Below, piece by piece: positions 36,195 through 47,427 of a stretch of DNA of 64,000 nucleotides. A program made the position numbers and the translations under genes. The DNA comes from Irpex lacteus. Its lineage: Eukaryota > Basidiomycota > Agaricomycetes > Polyporales > Irpicaceae. Position 1 is the stretch's first letter; every line of letters starts with the position of its first letter. The stretch covers positions 1,240,001 through 1,304,000 of the forward strand of contig MQVO02000001.1 in the NCBI GenBank assembly GCA_001986395.2, in the 5' to 3' direction. The notes under the pieces are model-generated. The model made no database searches. It was not told the origin of the DNA and saw only the letters and a program-made list of their open reading frames with translations.

Positions 36195-36998
36195 ATGACC
36201 ACGCCTTTACAGAGAGACTTCCCTGAGCTCTCTCATCTCTCGTAAGTCACACTGCACGCAATTTTATAGTTCCTAATTTACGCCACCCACAGGAGAGAAG
36301 ACCTAGAAGACCTCCTCGCAGACCCAACCTACTTCCAAGCAACATTCCACTCCCTCAACTCCGTCAAAGCACTATATCAAAGTCAAGCCGAGCTCGGACT
36401 GGCGAACGAATCCATAGCTAGTGAGTATTGTAATGCGTTGACTTTGTTTGGGTGTGGTGGAGTAGGGATGGGTGAATATTTGATTGACTGGTATAGTATA
36501 GGGAATAATCTTGCGTTGCAGCAGCCTCTTTATCAGTTGAGAAGTGATACGAAGGAGGCGTTTGATGAGGCTAAGCGGTTGGAAGCGAGGTGGAAGGAGC
36601 TTGAGAGGGAGCAGAAGGAGGTGTACCAGGTGCGCTCTCTATATCACTCTCACTTCTCTTACTGTCAACCTTATACTTATGTGTGCCCTTAATCAACAGC
36701 GATTCACACCCCAATTCCTCCTCCTCCGTCTAAAACACGCTACAACCGCCCAAGACGAAGCCTCCGAAGCCCTCGCATCCAGCTTCGTCCAGGCTACACC
36801 TAGTTCCGACCCGACTCAGACGAGTAAGGATATAGACGACTTCGTGAAGGAGTTTAGGGAGATGAGGAAGGTGTATCATAAGAGGGCTATGTGGAGTGAT
36901 AGGTGGGCTGCTGGGGAGGTTGCGTCGACTGTGTCATGTGCGTTTTTTTTTTCAAATGTGCGGTTGTGGAAGATGGGTGTGCTGACTTTTGTGTAGAG
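36195..36998 (+). CDS. vps37: ESCRT-I subunit Vps37
   Basis: Exons join(36195..36241,36293..36420,36502..36629,36700..36937,36997..36998), 180 aa. Mod(r) domain: LSREDLEDLLADPTYFQATF, LANESIARNNLALQQPLY, LRSDTKEAFDEAKRLEARWK then coiled coil, ending in DIDDFVKEFREMRKVYHKRA. The last intron would place the stop across the splice (TCA T|AG); if retained, the frame ends at 36996 with about 20 other residues. Vps37 forms the ESCRT-I coiled-coil stalk with Vps23 and Vps28 for sorting ubiquitinated cargo into multivesicular bodies. Confidence 0.85.
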
Positions 36999-37855
36999 GT
37001 TTGGAGTGTTGTATTTATTTATCGGACTAGGAGAATGTATCATATCATATTGCTTTGCTGTAGTATGCTGGACATTAAAGCGCCTCGACCGTCTAAGACC
37101 CCTTCTGGCCTAAGTTTCCATCGACCTGCTGCCTACCTACAATCCCCCAATATCGCGACGATGATGCCCCTCTGCAGCCGGTAAGTTCTGGCATGTCATC
37201 ATCACATGAGCTTCTCGGATGTCTCACTGACATACCCTCAGTATTTGACCTTTCGTTTCAGTATCATAATGCATGGTGCAGTCACTCTTACTGCACCCAT
37301 CCTCTTCCATAAACCCAATTAATATCGCTAACACGCAACGTTCGTCCGCTGCTTCTCCTCCTAATGCTACTATAGTCGTCTTTCTGACCATGTGAGTGGT
37401 CTTCCCTCCCCGTTTATGTTTGCGCCCGATGTCAACTGACATCCCCTAGCCCTCCCAGAAAGCTATTTACACCAAGAAGACACACATGCCGTCCCTATCT
37501 CATCTTCTGGCCAGTGTCATATGCCGCGGACGCCACAACTTCGGGTCTACAAAGGTTTTAGCGACTGAAAAGACGATCTCAAATCCCTGACGTCGACGTT
37601 CTGCTGTCCTGTTAGACGTCGCTTTACACGCATTCGGTAAGTCGTCCAACACGATACTTGAGAATTCATGTCCTTTCTGGGAAATACTCAATACAGTGTA
37701 GTGAGGGGGTTTGATCCGATATACTGTGGTGAGCAGCTTCTGAAGGGCTATTAGAAGGCGTGTAACCTTACCTTCCGAGCTTTTATGCAATGGGGTGGTT
37801 CGAGTGTAGCTGATCGGGGTATAGTATACTAAAGTGGCTTTAACCAGCGGACGCG
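36999..37855. other. intergenic upstream of AA9 gene
   Basis: About 860 bp. A minus frame at 37500-37913 and short plus frames show no domain. It should contain the AA9 promoter. Confidence 0.4.
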
Positions 37856-37862
37856 TATAAAA
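37856..37862 (+). promoter_or_regulatory. TATA box of AA9-like gene
   Basis: TATAAAA lies about 61 bp before the ATG, as in inducible secreted-enzyme genes. Confidence 0.6.
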
Positions 37863-37922
37863 CAGGGTGTAACTCGAGGCCGCCAAGTAGTAAGAGTTCT
37901 GGACAATCTCCAACCCTCTAAA

Positions 37923-39168
37923 ATGAAGACCTCTTTCGTCTCTCTCGCAGCTATTGCCATCCTTGCCAGCTCAACAGCGGCAAGGACAGTCTTCTCTGTA
38001 AGTAACCTAACAGTTTCTGCACGCATTTCGATGATGCGCTGACGACGAGTCCTAGGCTTTCAAGGTCAACGGCGTCGACCAAGGCCACGGAGTCGCTGTC
38101 AGAGTGCCTACTTCAAACGCTGTAAGTACGCTATGGTCCACGCAGTCTCCTATGTATACTGACCACATGATTACTACAGCCTGTGACTGACATCACAAGC
38201 AACTCACTCATCTGCAACACTGGCTTCGAGACTCCCGTCTCTCAAACTGTCGTCAAAGTGCCCGCGGGTGCTCAGTTCACGGCTGAGTTTCATCATACGT
38301 CGGCTGGATATGTTGGCCCTGATCCAAGTGACCCGCTTGACCCTACCGATAAAGGTATTGTCGCTCTTCCCGTGCTCGAGTGTCACGGATGCTAATGGCT
38401 AATTGTATAGGACCTATCCTTGCGTATATGTAAGTATCAAGCAGTAGATATAGTACTACCAATCCATGATGCTGACGCTTTTGTCGAAGGGCTGCCATTC
38501 CATCTGCTACCCAGACCGACGTCACAGGTCTCAAATGGTTCAAGGTCAGTTTTCGGACATCATTGCACTGCATCACATCATTCACAGAAGGCGACATTCT
38601 ATTTAGATCTGGCAAGATGGCTTGACTGCGAGCCCACATCAGTGGGGTTCAGACAGGCTTTTCAACAACGGTGGTAATGCTACGTTCACCATTCCTTCTT
38701 GCATTCAAGCCGGTCAATACCTCGTCAGAGTTGAAGCGATCTGTGAGTCCACTTTCTACCCCGTCAGATCAGCTTCCATAGCTTACGTGGATTCTAGCCC
38801 TCGCGAATGCGGAGCAATACCCTGGTGCCCAGTTCTTCGTACGTCGCTATCCCTTGTAACGCGCTCATACCACTTAATGTGTGCGGCCTTCGTAGATGAG
38901 CTGTGCTCAAATTGAAGTCACTGGCGGCGGTTCAGCCAAGCCTGCCACTGTCAGCTTCCCTGGGGCGTACACAGGTAGGCCAGCCTTTACATACGAAATT
39001 GCAACCTATTTTAACTGTCTGGTAATTCGCGCTAGCCGACGCAAGCCTAATTACCAACATCTACGAAGATGATACCTACACGCCGCCGGGTACGCAGACA
39101 CTTTGTCCTGTATCTAACACAAACTGCTGACGGTGTCTTCACTAGGCCCTGCTGTATTTGCGTGCTAA
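37923..39168 (+). CDS. AA9-family protein with N-terminal Arg (Arg-AA9), secreted
   Basis: Exons join(37923..37997,38056..38121,38180..38354,38411..38429,38490..38544,38607..38742,38798..38838,38896..38974,39036..39089,39146..39168), 240 aa. Signal peptide [18 protein letters not shown], then [17 protein letters not shown]. The AA9 fold is clear: [104 protein letters not shown]. In lytic polysaccharide monooxygenases the mature protein starts with His1, which with a second His makes the copper brace. Here the aligned residue is Arg, the second His (FHHTSAG) is kept, and the axial Tyr of the QFYxxC motif is Phe. An Arg-AA9 subgroup lacking the brace is known from basidiomycetes. No CBM1. Confidence 0.85.
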
Positions 39169-39562
39169 TGCGCCGGCTACCATAGCATCTCGTCAAGAAT
39201 CGACTTTTACTACTTGGCGTCGATCTTTGTCCGTCATAATGAGGCCATCGAGGGATGAAGAGAGGTACCTCAAAAGACGTGCTCATAGTAGAAATGATTG
39301 AGTTTATCGGAGTATGATCCATAAGTGTTACGTTCGCTTGCTTTCGAGGAAATTGTTGTAGTTGTGTGCTTGACGATTCATTGTCATACATTGTTGCTCA
39401 AAAAAAAAACCCCGTTCCGATGTCACCAATATCGTATAGCAATCGAATTACATAGCGATATGGTCGTTAGTAAAAGTGAAAATTACAAAATCATTACAGC
39501 TACGTTTCCCTTGAAGATCTTGAAGCTCTATACAGCGGTACACCGACGTGGGTAATCGAGAA
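39169..39562. other. intergenic, convergent 3' ends
   Basis: 3' flanks of the AA9 gene and FunK1 B; an A9 run at 39400-39408. Nothing else seen. Confidence 0.4.
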
Positions 39563-42524
39563 TCACGTACGTCCATCGGCATTGGCACCAGAGCCGCTAC
39601 TTTGTTGTCGTCTGGTACCTGAACGACCCACGGTACGTCTCGCTGTTGGGACGGGAGGTAAAGGAGGTGGGAGCATGTCTGAAGACGACTTCAGCCTCTT
39701 GGAGAGAGGACGGCTAGAAGGGCCGGCGACACCGCGTTCGTATTCACGGCGAGTACGCTTCGGCCTAGATGAAGGCGAGCTGTACACTGACTCGTCACTC
39801 GAGATGCTGGAAAGGCTGGAGGAAGACTCGAAACGGGAGAGTAAGTTTGTTTTGGGGGGTGGCGGAGGAGGAGACGATGGAGATTGATCTGGTGCAGCAG
39901 CAGCCTTGTCTGCGTCTGGGATTGAGGGGAAGTCCTCGTTCTCGTCCTCGTCGTCTTCATCACCCTCGTCACAACTCGATTCAGCCCCACCAGTATAATC
40001 TTCGCCAGTTGCTCTGGTGACTGGTTCGGTGGTGAGAGGGACTTCAGGGTGTGCACCACTTTGGAATGAGGTGCGAGAGTGGAATTCGAGAGCCTGAACT
40101 TCGTGCTCCTCCGTGCGTTGCGGGTAGTTCGTTTTTTCCTTCTCGACATCCGGGATCCATTCCGAAGCAGCCAGGGCCCTCTCGAATATCTCGCGCCAGA
40201 ATCGTGGAGTACTGATGATGACGTGTTGTTCGTCTAACTTCTCTCGCGCAATCGGAACCCGACTGGGATTCCATTCGGCGTTGCGCTCGGCCTTCTTGAG
40301 CGAGTCAATAGCCATATAGTAGCTATCGAGGGCATCCGCCAACTCCACAATGAGACGCTGCAGCGGCTTACAGTCAAAAGTGACGCTGAAGTCCGCCAAT
40401 GCAGCTCTCTTGAGTGTGCCGCCGGTCACTCTGCCAGTCGCCACACCATCTTGACGAAATTCCCGCCAGTGCCAGTTGAAAGCGTCCATATTGAATTTTC
40501 CCTCGTGCTTGAACGTCTGAAGCGCAGAATAGATAAGAGTCCAAAACATAGCTTCGAGGTCGTCAGCGATCTCGTGGATCTTTTGAGGGTCTCGCAGCAA
40601 TGCAATAGACATGAACGCCCAAGTGCCCTAGTGGACTGTGAGAAATAACCCATACACATGATAGAATTCGTTGACGTACCGTGCGGAATTTTTGATGCTC
40701 ATATCGTGGATCGGGATTACTCTCACTTGCATGATCCCAATCTCCCAGTAATCCAACGTCGTCCTCGTCGGGCCCGCCAATCATGACGTTCCCGGAGCTG
40801 ATGTCTCTGTGTAGCATCTTACCTGGCGTTTTCTCATACACCTCTTCGATCACTAATACAGATGGTCACCGATCAGCAATGGCATATAAACGAATACAGA
40901 ATTAACTCACCGATGAGGACGTTGTAAAACGCTTGCACCATCTCTTTCGAGTCCTTCGCGGATTCAATGGGGTATGCAAGCCTCTGCACAAGACGATGGT
41001 GCATGTGAAGCCGAAGAGGAGAATAGGAGACCGTAAGTGTCTGCCGTTCTGCCCATTCCGCGCAAATGGTCTTCTGCACCTGTCCCTCAGCGTTCCGTAC
41101 ATCCCCTCCACAGATGAGTCGAGGAATGCGGGAGACACCATATTTTTCGAGCAGCCTGTACACCTCGCTTTCAGCTTTCAAAAGCGGATAGTTTATGCGC
41201 CAAGTATCTTTCAGGAATAGAGCCTCCTTCTTCTCCTCTTCCTTGCTGGTGGTGCTTTGACGCTTCTCAACTTGAACGGCGATGTAACCGCGTGTGGCGC
41301 GACCAAGCGGCGAGACAGCGTTGAAGACAGGCCGTTGAATCAGGAGTTCCATCTTGAGCGTCTCCTCTTTCCTCCCTTCCTCGTTGGAGCAACGAAAAAC
41401 CGCCCGCTCTCCCTCTTCCAACTCGACGGGAAGCACCTCTTCTACGGCTGTCTTGTACACAGGGTAGTCACCGTCCAGAGTTAACTCGGCGTCGGGTATC
41501 GCACGCTGGGGATGGTTCTCGTCCTGCATGTTGCCGAGCAACTGTTCGACTACCGCAGTAAACGCCTTCCTATCGCGGCTCCCTGCCACAGTCGCTGTTG
41601 TGTCCATCCCTCTCGCTTCATCCGTCATGTAGTTAGTGCGCCAGAAAAACTCCGCGAGAACGGCTGGGTGCTTCATGTAATCGAATGCGTCCGTTACGAT
41701 CGCCCCAGAGTGGTCGAAGTAAATGAAGCGAGCGTGTCTTCCGGTGATTAGAAGTTGGAAGATATGCGTACGCTGTTGATGGTTGAACATCTCTCGAGCG
41801 TACATCGCGAGCTGACCACGAATGCGTGCAGCGTATTCTCCAGGCTTTTCGAACGCAGGTTTTATCTTGGTGTCGCCTTTCTGCTTCCGGAGTTGCTTTT
41901 CGAGTTCCTCCCTTGGGTAGAATGGATCGTCGATCGAGCTGCTCTTGAATTCGACTACCAGTGTGTTCAGACACCAGTCGAACCTTCGCGAGTCTACGAC
42001 TGAGAGGGTCTTCGCGGATTTGGACTTGCTACGAGTGGCGTACGGGTGAGTGGCCGCAATCTTATGGAATTCCTTGAGTCCAGCGTCGGGACGAGAATCG
42101 CCGTTCTTCCTCTTCTTGTCGGCACAGATGAAGAAGGGCATATGAGGGGAGAGATCGTAGCGGGCAATGCTGTCTGCCTGAGAAACACGCCGCAGTTTGA
42201 GGTTAGGTTATATGGTATATGCAATGATATGGCAAAACTCACAAATGCTTGATACAATCTCTTTTCTTGGATACTGCCACCCTCCTTATTGCGAGGAGGA
42301 AACTTGAACTTAACTCCCTTCGGCATACGCGAAAGGTCAGCGTCGCTGATACGCATGAGCTCCTCCATAAACATCTCAGGGGAGAATGGACCGACCCAGC
42401 AGAGGTTCATGTCCGTGGCGAGCAGTCGATGAACCTCCCTTTTGGTGTAAAGGGTCTGTCGAAACCGGTAGTTGCCTGCGGTGCCATATTGAAGAGGAGT
42501 ATTGTCAGAGGTGAGAGTAGCCAT
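39563..42524 (-). CDS. FunK1 fungal-type protein kinase, copy B (complete)
   Basis: Exons complement(join(39563..40627,40680..40852,40911..42177,42243..42524)), 928 aa, with the same splice layout as copy A. Motifs: RYDLSPHMPFFICADKK, VVEFKSS, RGQLAMYAREMFNHQQRTHI, SPLGRATRGYIAV, LFLKDTWR, GVSRIPRLICGGDVR, catalytic loop HRDISSGNVMI, LLGDWDHA and GTWAFMSIALLRD. The acidic/basic tail ends with MLPPPLPPVPTARRTVGRSG, a stretch also found as a relic beside derivative C. All core residues are present. It is the nearest full-length relative to the two truncated derivatives. Confidence 0.9.
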
Positions 42525-42575
42525 GACTGAGGTGACAGTGGAAGTAGAGAAACTAGCTTACGGGGGCTTGGCGCG

Positions 42576-42683
42576 TTTATAACCTGCCGTGTACTGGCCT
42601 TTTGATGGTGGTTCGAATTCAGACTCAGAACTAACTGCCTTTTTGGGACGTCGGGATCAATAGCCTGTCCCAAAAGGGCAGTT
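42576..42683 (-). promoter_or_regulatory. FunK1 B upstream module with TATA box and inverted repeat
   Basis: Minus-strand GTTATAAA at 42576-42583 is ~52 bp before the ATG, the same distance as in copy A. The conserved block follows at 42599-42649. A second, inverted copy of its core lies at 42667-42683, so AACTGCCTTTTTGGGAC and GTCCCAAAAGGGCAGTT form a 17-bp inverted repeat with one mismatch. Confidence 0.65.
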
Positions 42684-42959
42684 TGTGTGTAAACACGTGG
42701 CGATAACACGCACTGATATACTCGGCCCGGGGATACCGTGCGGGTTGCAATTGCCAGACGATACACTGAAGTCTGAAGGTTACGTGCGCACGCGAATATT
42801 GGACCCCGTAAGTATCCCTGAAACTGTGTACTGAATCATCTAGCTTGCTATTCACGTTCAACTGTATTGTGGATGTCTCCAAAATCAAGAGGACGACGAA
42901 GTAAGTACAACTAGTAGCACTACAACGTAGACCGTCATTTGCAAAATCATCGTACAGCT

Positions 42960-43154
42960 ATGTTTCCTTTAAAAATCCTGAGACTCTATACAGGGGTACA
43001 AGAGTAAGGGCAGTCAATAGCCACATAGGTCCATCGACATTCGCACCAGAGCCGCTGCTTTGTTGTCGTCTGGTACTAGTAGAACGACCCGCCATACGCC
43101 TCACCGTTGGGACAGGAGGTAAGGGAGGTGGGAGAATGTCTGAACACGACTTCA
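42960..43154 (-). pseudogene. relic of a FunK1 C-terminal tail
   Basis: Out of frame with the gene upstream, it encodes SCSDILPPPLPPVPTVRRMA and RRQQSSGSGANVDG, close to the very end of copy B. The acidic region that should precede it is missing, so an internal deletion fused the kinase C-lobe to the tail in the wrong frame. Confidence 0.7.
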
Positions 43155-43863
43155 TCATCCTACCATGGGGCCCGGATCCGGTGTGTTCACCACGTCACCG
43201 TCAGAGATCCATCCCGGAGCATTCAGGGCAGTCTGAAACATCCCACTCCAGAATGACGGAGCACTGATAGCAGCGCGTTGCTCATTGAGCTTTTCTTGCG
43301 CAATCGCAGCACCAGCAGGATGCCGAGCGGCTCGCCCATAGGCCCGATTGAGGTCCTCTACAGCCCGATAGTAGTTCTCGAGGGCTTCTGACAAATCTGA
43401 AAAGAGATCTTGCAGAGGTTCACACTTGAACGTAACGCTCCGAGTCAGGCTTAAACGCCCCCGAAGCGCAGCCCTCTTGAAGGTGCCGCCGAGTGTTCTG
43501 CCTGTCTCTTTGCCATCTTTATTGATCTCCTGCCGGCAGTGGTTGAGAATATCCAATCCAAAATCTCCGTCGTGTTTGCAGGTGTGAAGCGCAGAATAGA
43601 GAAGGGTCCAGTATATAGCCTCAACTTGAAGGTCGTCGAGAATCTCGTGGATCTTATCAGGATCTTCCAACAAGCCAATAGACATGAATGCCCAAGTTCC
43701 CTAGCCGGAGGTAATGAGCAGCCCGCACGAACGAGATGATATGTTCACGTACCGTGCGGAATCTCAGGCTCTGGTATGCATCTCCGGGCGGAACTTCATT
43801 TGTCCCAAGGGTCTGTCTAGCGTGCGGTCCGTTGTTGGAGGGGAGTATCCATGACTGGAGCAT
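43155..43863 (-). CDS. truncated FunK1 derivative C (kinase core lost)
   Basis: Exons complement(join(43155..43700,43753..43863)), 218 aa. A short new first exon (MLQSWILPSNN... to RFRT) is spliced exactly where exon 3 joins exon 4 in full-length FunK1 genes, giving GTWAFMSIGLLEDPDKIHEI and the C-lobe only. ATP site, HRD loop and DWD are absent. The frame ends at a deletion junction. Open frames, normal splice sites and the conserved upstream block suggest it may still be expressed, but as a non-kinase; a decaying pseudogene is the alternative. Confidence 0.6.
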
Positions 43864-43927
43864 TGGTAGCTGAGAGAGTCACTTATGAGTGGCTGTCGTA
43901 GTGCATTCATGCAACGCTCATGTCCGT

Positions 43928-43977
43928 CCTTTGATGGCGGTTCGAATTCAAACTCAGACTAACTGCCCTTTTGGGAC
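43928..43977 (-). promoter_or_regulatory. FunK1-type upstream block, copy at derivative C
   Basis: TTTGATGGCGGTTCGAATTC ... AACTGCCCTTTTGGGACG, matching the blocks of copies A and B, about 65 bp upstream of the derivative's ATG. No TATA box was found here. Confidence 0.6.
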
Positions 43978-44630
43978 GTTCACTCGCGGCCCATCAAATC
44001 GGGATCATCAGCATGAGATTTCGAAAGGCGTGCTGGTGAGAATTACTGCCGCCAACCTGGAGCCCAGACTGCACGACTCGGGCTCCCGTAGCTCCCTACA
44101 GCAAAGGGCGGGCGAGACTCAAATCAGTGACACCCCACCGGTGCACGGGGTCTTTTCTCGCAAATTGATGCTAAACACATGTGTTAGTAGCCGATCAGTT
44201 GCATTCTAGGCTTTCGAGTTTCTGTGCCAATAAGAGACATATGTCTTGGCTGTTCAATTCGACCAATATGATACATCAATAGTTCCAGATGCACATGAGA
44301 AATGGTACTAGGTATCTGTCTTAGGAACAAACAGCTGCAGCAATGAGTAAGTATCGTGTGGAAAGCCGTAAATTATGCGTAGAGTCGGCGCAACAGCGCT
44401 GACGACCGCTAGTCGTACAACCAATCCGAGGCGTCAAAGGCATCAAGATGAACACTTAATAAGGCAGGTGTGTTGGGGTCCTCCTTTGAAGGACCTTGAA
44501 ACTTTCCGGCTCCGTGTCTCTCTACAAATGCACTACAAATCTTTCTTTCGCCCCCCTCTTGCCCTGCGGTACATAAGGCTGCATCGCCGTTTACCATGAT
44601 GCCTCACTACTTACCTCCTCTACTACCGCT

Positions 44631-46018
44631 ATGGCCACGCATGCGCAGAAACCGTTTGCTGTTCGTCAGTTCACGTCAAATGACTACTCTTCATTCTTCT
44701 TGGCCGGTGAGTGGATGACCAGTATGCGTATCGACTCTAAAACCGCCTCTGATTATAATTCCTCGAAACAGGGGCGACTTGCTGCTCGTATGTCGTTACT
44801 CAGACTCTGACAGGACACAGACGTTAAAAGTTCTTCGAATGTAGCGCCACCCACATAGCCATGATTCGTGAGTTTCAAGTTCTTCATAATATGCCTGGAA
44901 AACAGGGGACATAGCAACTGACCACCGATAACGTAGCAATCGACGTAGTCAAGACACGTATACAGATTGACTCAGCATACAAAGGCTTCTCACTCCTCAC
45001 TGGTGCCAAATACGTAGTGAAGAACGAAGGGCGCTCGGGCTTGCTCACTGGATTCGGTCCCACAGCAGTCGGCTACCTTGTTCAGGTTCGTCCATTCATC
45101 ACACAACGTGGCATCCAAGGTATCAGCACGATGACGCACGATATGTGTTGAATCATAGGGAGGTGCGAAGTTTGCTGGGTACGAATTCTGGAAGAGACAG
45201 TTCGCAGGGATCGCAGGCGATCAAGAGACAGCTGTCAAGTACCGTACAGCAATATATCTCGGATCGTCGACTGTAGCAGAGTGAGTTGGCCTTCACTCTC
45301 GTTCAGTTGAATCTACTCACTTGTTGTGTCATATAGATTCTTTGCAGACATCCTCCTGACACCCTTCGAAGCAACCCGAATACGACTCGTCTCGGAACGC
45401 AACTACGCCTCAGGGATGGTTACCGGCCTAACGCGCCTGGCACGTGAAGAGGGCTTCTCAGGTCTCTACTCAGGGTTTCTACCCATCATTTGCAAGTGCG
45501 TACCTTCTCCCTCTCCTACTAGGCGCTACCGTGTCTGCATGATCGCCCTAAACACTTCTCACAACCAGGCAAGTACCATACGCCATTGGCCAATTCACAG
45601 TGAACGAATTCTGCCACGAACTCGCCTTCCGAAATATGTCCGAATCCGCTCGCTCGTCACTCGCTCCCACCCAGAAATTCGCCATCGACCTCGGCAGTGG
45701 TATCATAGCCGGCTTTACCGCCGCTATCCTCAGTCAACCCGCCGACACACTCCTCTCTCTGATAAACAAGGGTCACGGACCCAGTGGGTCGCTGGTGTAT
45801 CGATTGAAAGTGTTGGCACAGCAGGCGGGCGTGAAGGGGTTGTTTGCGGGGCTTGGGCCGAGGATGGTGATGACGGCGGGGCTGGTGAGTGGGCAGTTTT
45901 TGGTATATGATGCCGTTAAGCATGGTGAGTGCTGTCGAACCTATTGGAAGACGGAAGGAAAGACTGATATATGTTCATGTTAGCGTTGGGTGCCCCGCCG
46001 GCTCTAGATATCCACTAG
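44631..46018 (+). CDS. mitochondrial phosphate carrier, tandem copy 1
   Basis: Exons join(44631..44706,44772..44787,44845..44867,44937..45085,45159..45280,45337..45495,45569..45924,45984..46018), 311 aa. Three mitochondrial-carrier repeats with signatures PIDVVKTRIQ, TPFEATRIRLVS and QPADTLLSLINKG. Phosphate-carrier features are NEGRSGLLTGFGPTAVGYLV, GGAKFAGYEFWKRQF, YRTAIYLGSSTVAEFFAD, GFSGLYSGFLPIICKQVPYA and FAGLGPRMVMTAGLVSGQFL. It would import phosphate with protons across the inner mitochondrial membrane (Mir1/Pic2 type). Two tiny exons (16 and 23 nt) precede the first signature. An alternative ATG at 44597 lies in a less suitable frame. It is nearly identical in exon layout to copy 2. 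Confidence 0.88.
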
Positions 46019-46282
46019 AGATGAGTGGTTGATCCCACTAGACGTGAAGTTGACTTAGGCTTGTTCCCGGCGGCGCCACCGAGTTATGATATATGCAACG
46101 CGAATCATACCCATAGACATGACTTTGAACTATCGGTTCTACTTAGAGGTTGGAGGTTACTTCCTACTATTTTAGCTCAGCTAGTAGTATATTTACTCAC
46201 CTATATTGTACGACATACTAGTCATACTATCATAGATTGCCCCTCACCAGCCTGAGAGAAGAACTTCAGGGTGGGCACTATC

Positions 46283-47098
46283 TCACATTAAGATGCGAGA
46301 GCGATATTCGACTCGGAAGGCTTGTCTTCCGTACTCCACCATTATCCCCGGACTCGATGGGTACACCACCCCATCATCCGAGTGCCACCCTGAAGCATCC
46401 AGAGCAGTCTGAAACTTCTCCATCCAAAATAACGGAGCACTGATAATTGCGTGTTGCTCATTGAGCCTTTCTCGCGCGATAGCAGTGCATTCAAGTTGTT
46501 CATCGAGCCTTTCTTGCGCGATCGCAACACCAGCGGGTTGCCGACTGGCTTGCTGTTGGACCCACTCGAGCTCGAATATTTTTGCAGCACGATAGTACTC
46601 ATCGAGGGCTTTCGACAAGTCCTCAAAGAGATACTGTAAAGGCTCATTCTTGAACGCAACGCTTAAAGAAACTTGACCCCCAAGCGCATCTTTCTTGAGC
46701 TTGCCACCGAGTACTCGGCCGGTATCCTTGCCATGTTCATCAAGCTCCCGCCGGTAGAAGTGGAAAATGTCCATGTCGAAATCTCCGATGTGCTTAGCCG
46801 TGTGAAGTGCACAATAGAAAAAGGTCCAAAATAGGGCCTCAAGGTCGTCGAGGATGTCGGGAGTCTTTTCAGGATCTTCCAACAAGCCAATGGACATAAA
46901 CGTCCAAGTGCCCTAGTATGAAGTGAGGAATATCCACACGCATGCTACAATCTGTTTACGTACTGTGCGGAATCTCTGGTGCCAGTGTTCATGTCGGTGA
47001 ACTTCCTGCCCCCTCGTCCAATGGGTCTGTCGAGTCTCTGATGACATATTCGAGTGGAATATTGCTAAATGTGAGAGTATCCACGACTGGAGTAGCAT
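46283..47098 (-). CDS. truncated FunK1 derivative D (kinase core lost)
   Basis: Exons complement(join(46283..46912,46964..47098)), 254 aa. Like derivative C it has a short replacement first exon (MLLQSWILSH... to HQRFRT) spliced to GTWTFMSIGLLEDPEKTPDI and the C-lobe. A near-duplicate stretch (IAQERLDEQLE / IARERLNEQHA) indicates an internal tandem duplication of about 15 codons. The acidic tail of full-length kinases is missing. It has no ATP-binding or catalytic motif. Frame, splice sites and upstream block are intact, so it may be a short expressed protein. Confidence 0.6.
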
Positions 47099-47147
47099 TG
47101 GTAGCCGAGAGAGTCACTCACGAGTGGTCGCCACACCCCATGTTCGT

Positions 47148-47195
47148 CCTTTGATGGCCGTTCGTTTTCAGACTCAAACAAAACTGCCCTTTTGG
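47148..47195 (-). promoter_or_regulatory. FunK1-type upstream block, copy at derivative D
   Basis: TTTGATGGCCGTTCGTTTTC ... AACTGCCCTTTTGGGTCG, about 50 bp upstream of the derivative's ATG and 230 bp from carrier copy 2, so it could serve both directions. Confidence 0.55.
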
Positions 47196-47427
47196 GTCGA
47201 CGAATAAGAAGGGCCCATCATCAGATCGGGATCAATAACATGAGATTCCGGAAGATGACGTCAGGCGTGCATTATCGGAGACTGGCAAGAATAGCGCAGT
47301 GGTTGCCGCCGACCCGGGCTGCACGACTCGCTCGGACGACTGGTCTCCGAAGCGTCACAGTGCTCCCTGCTTCATATAAGACATCGCAGTTCACAATGAT
47401 CCCATACTTGTCTCTCTTCCTACCACC

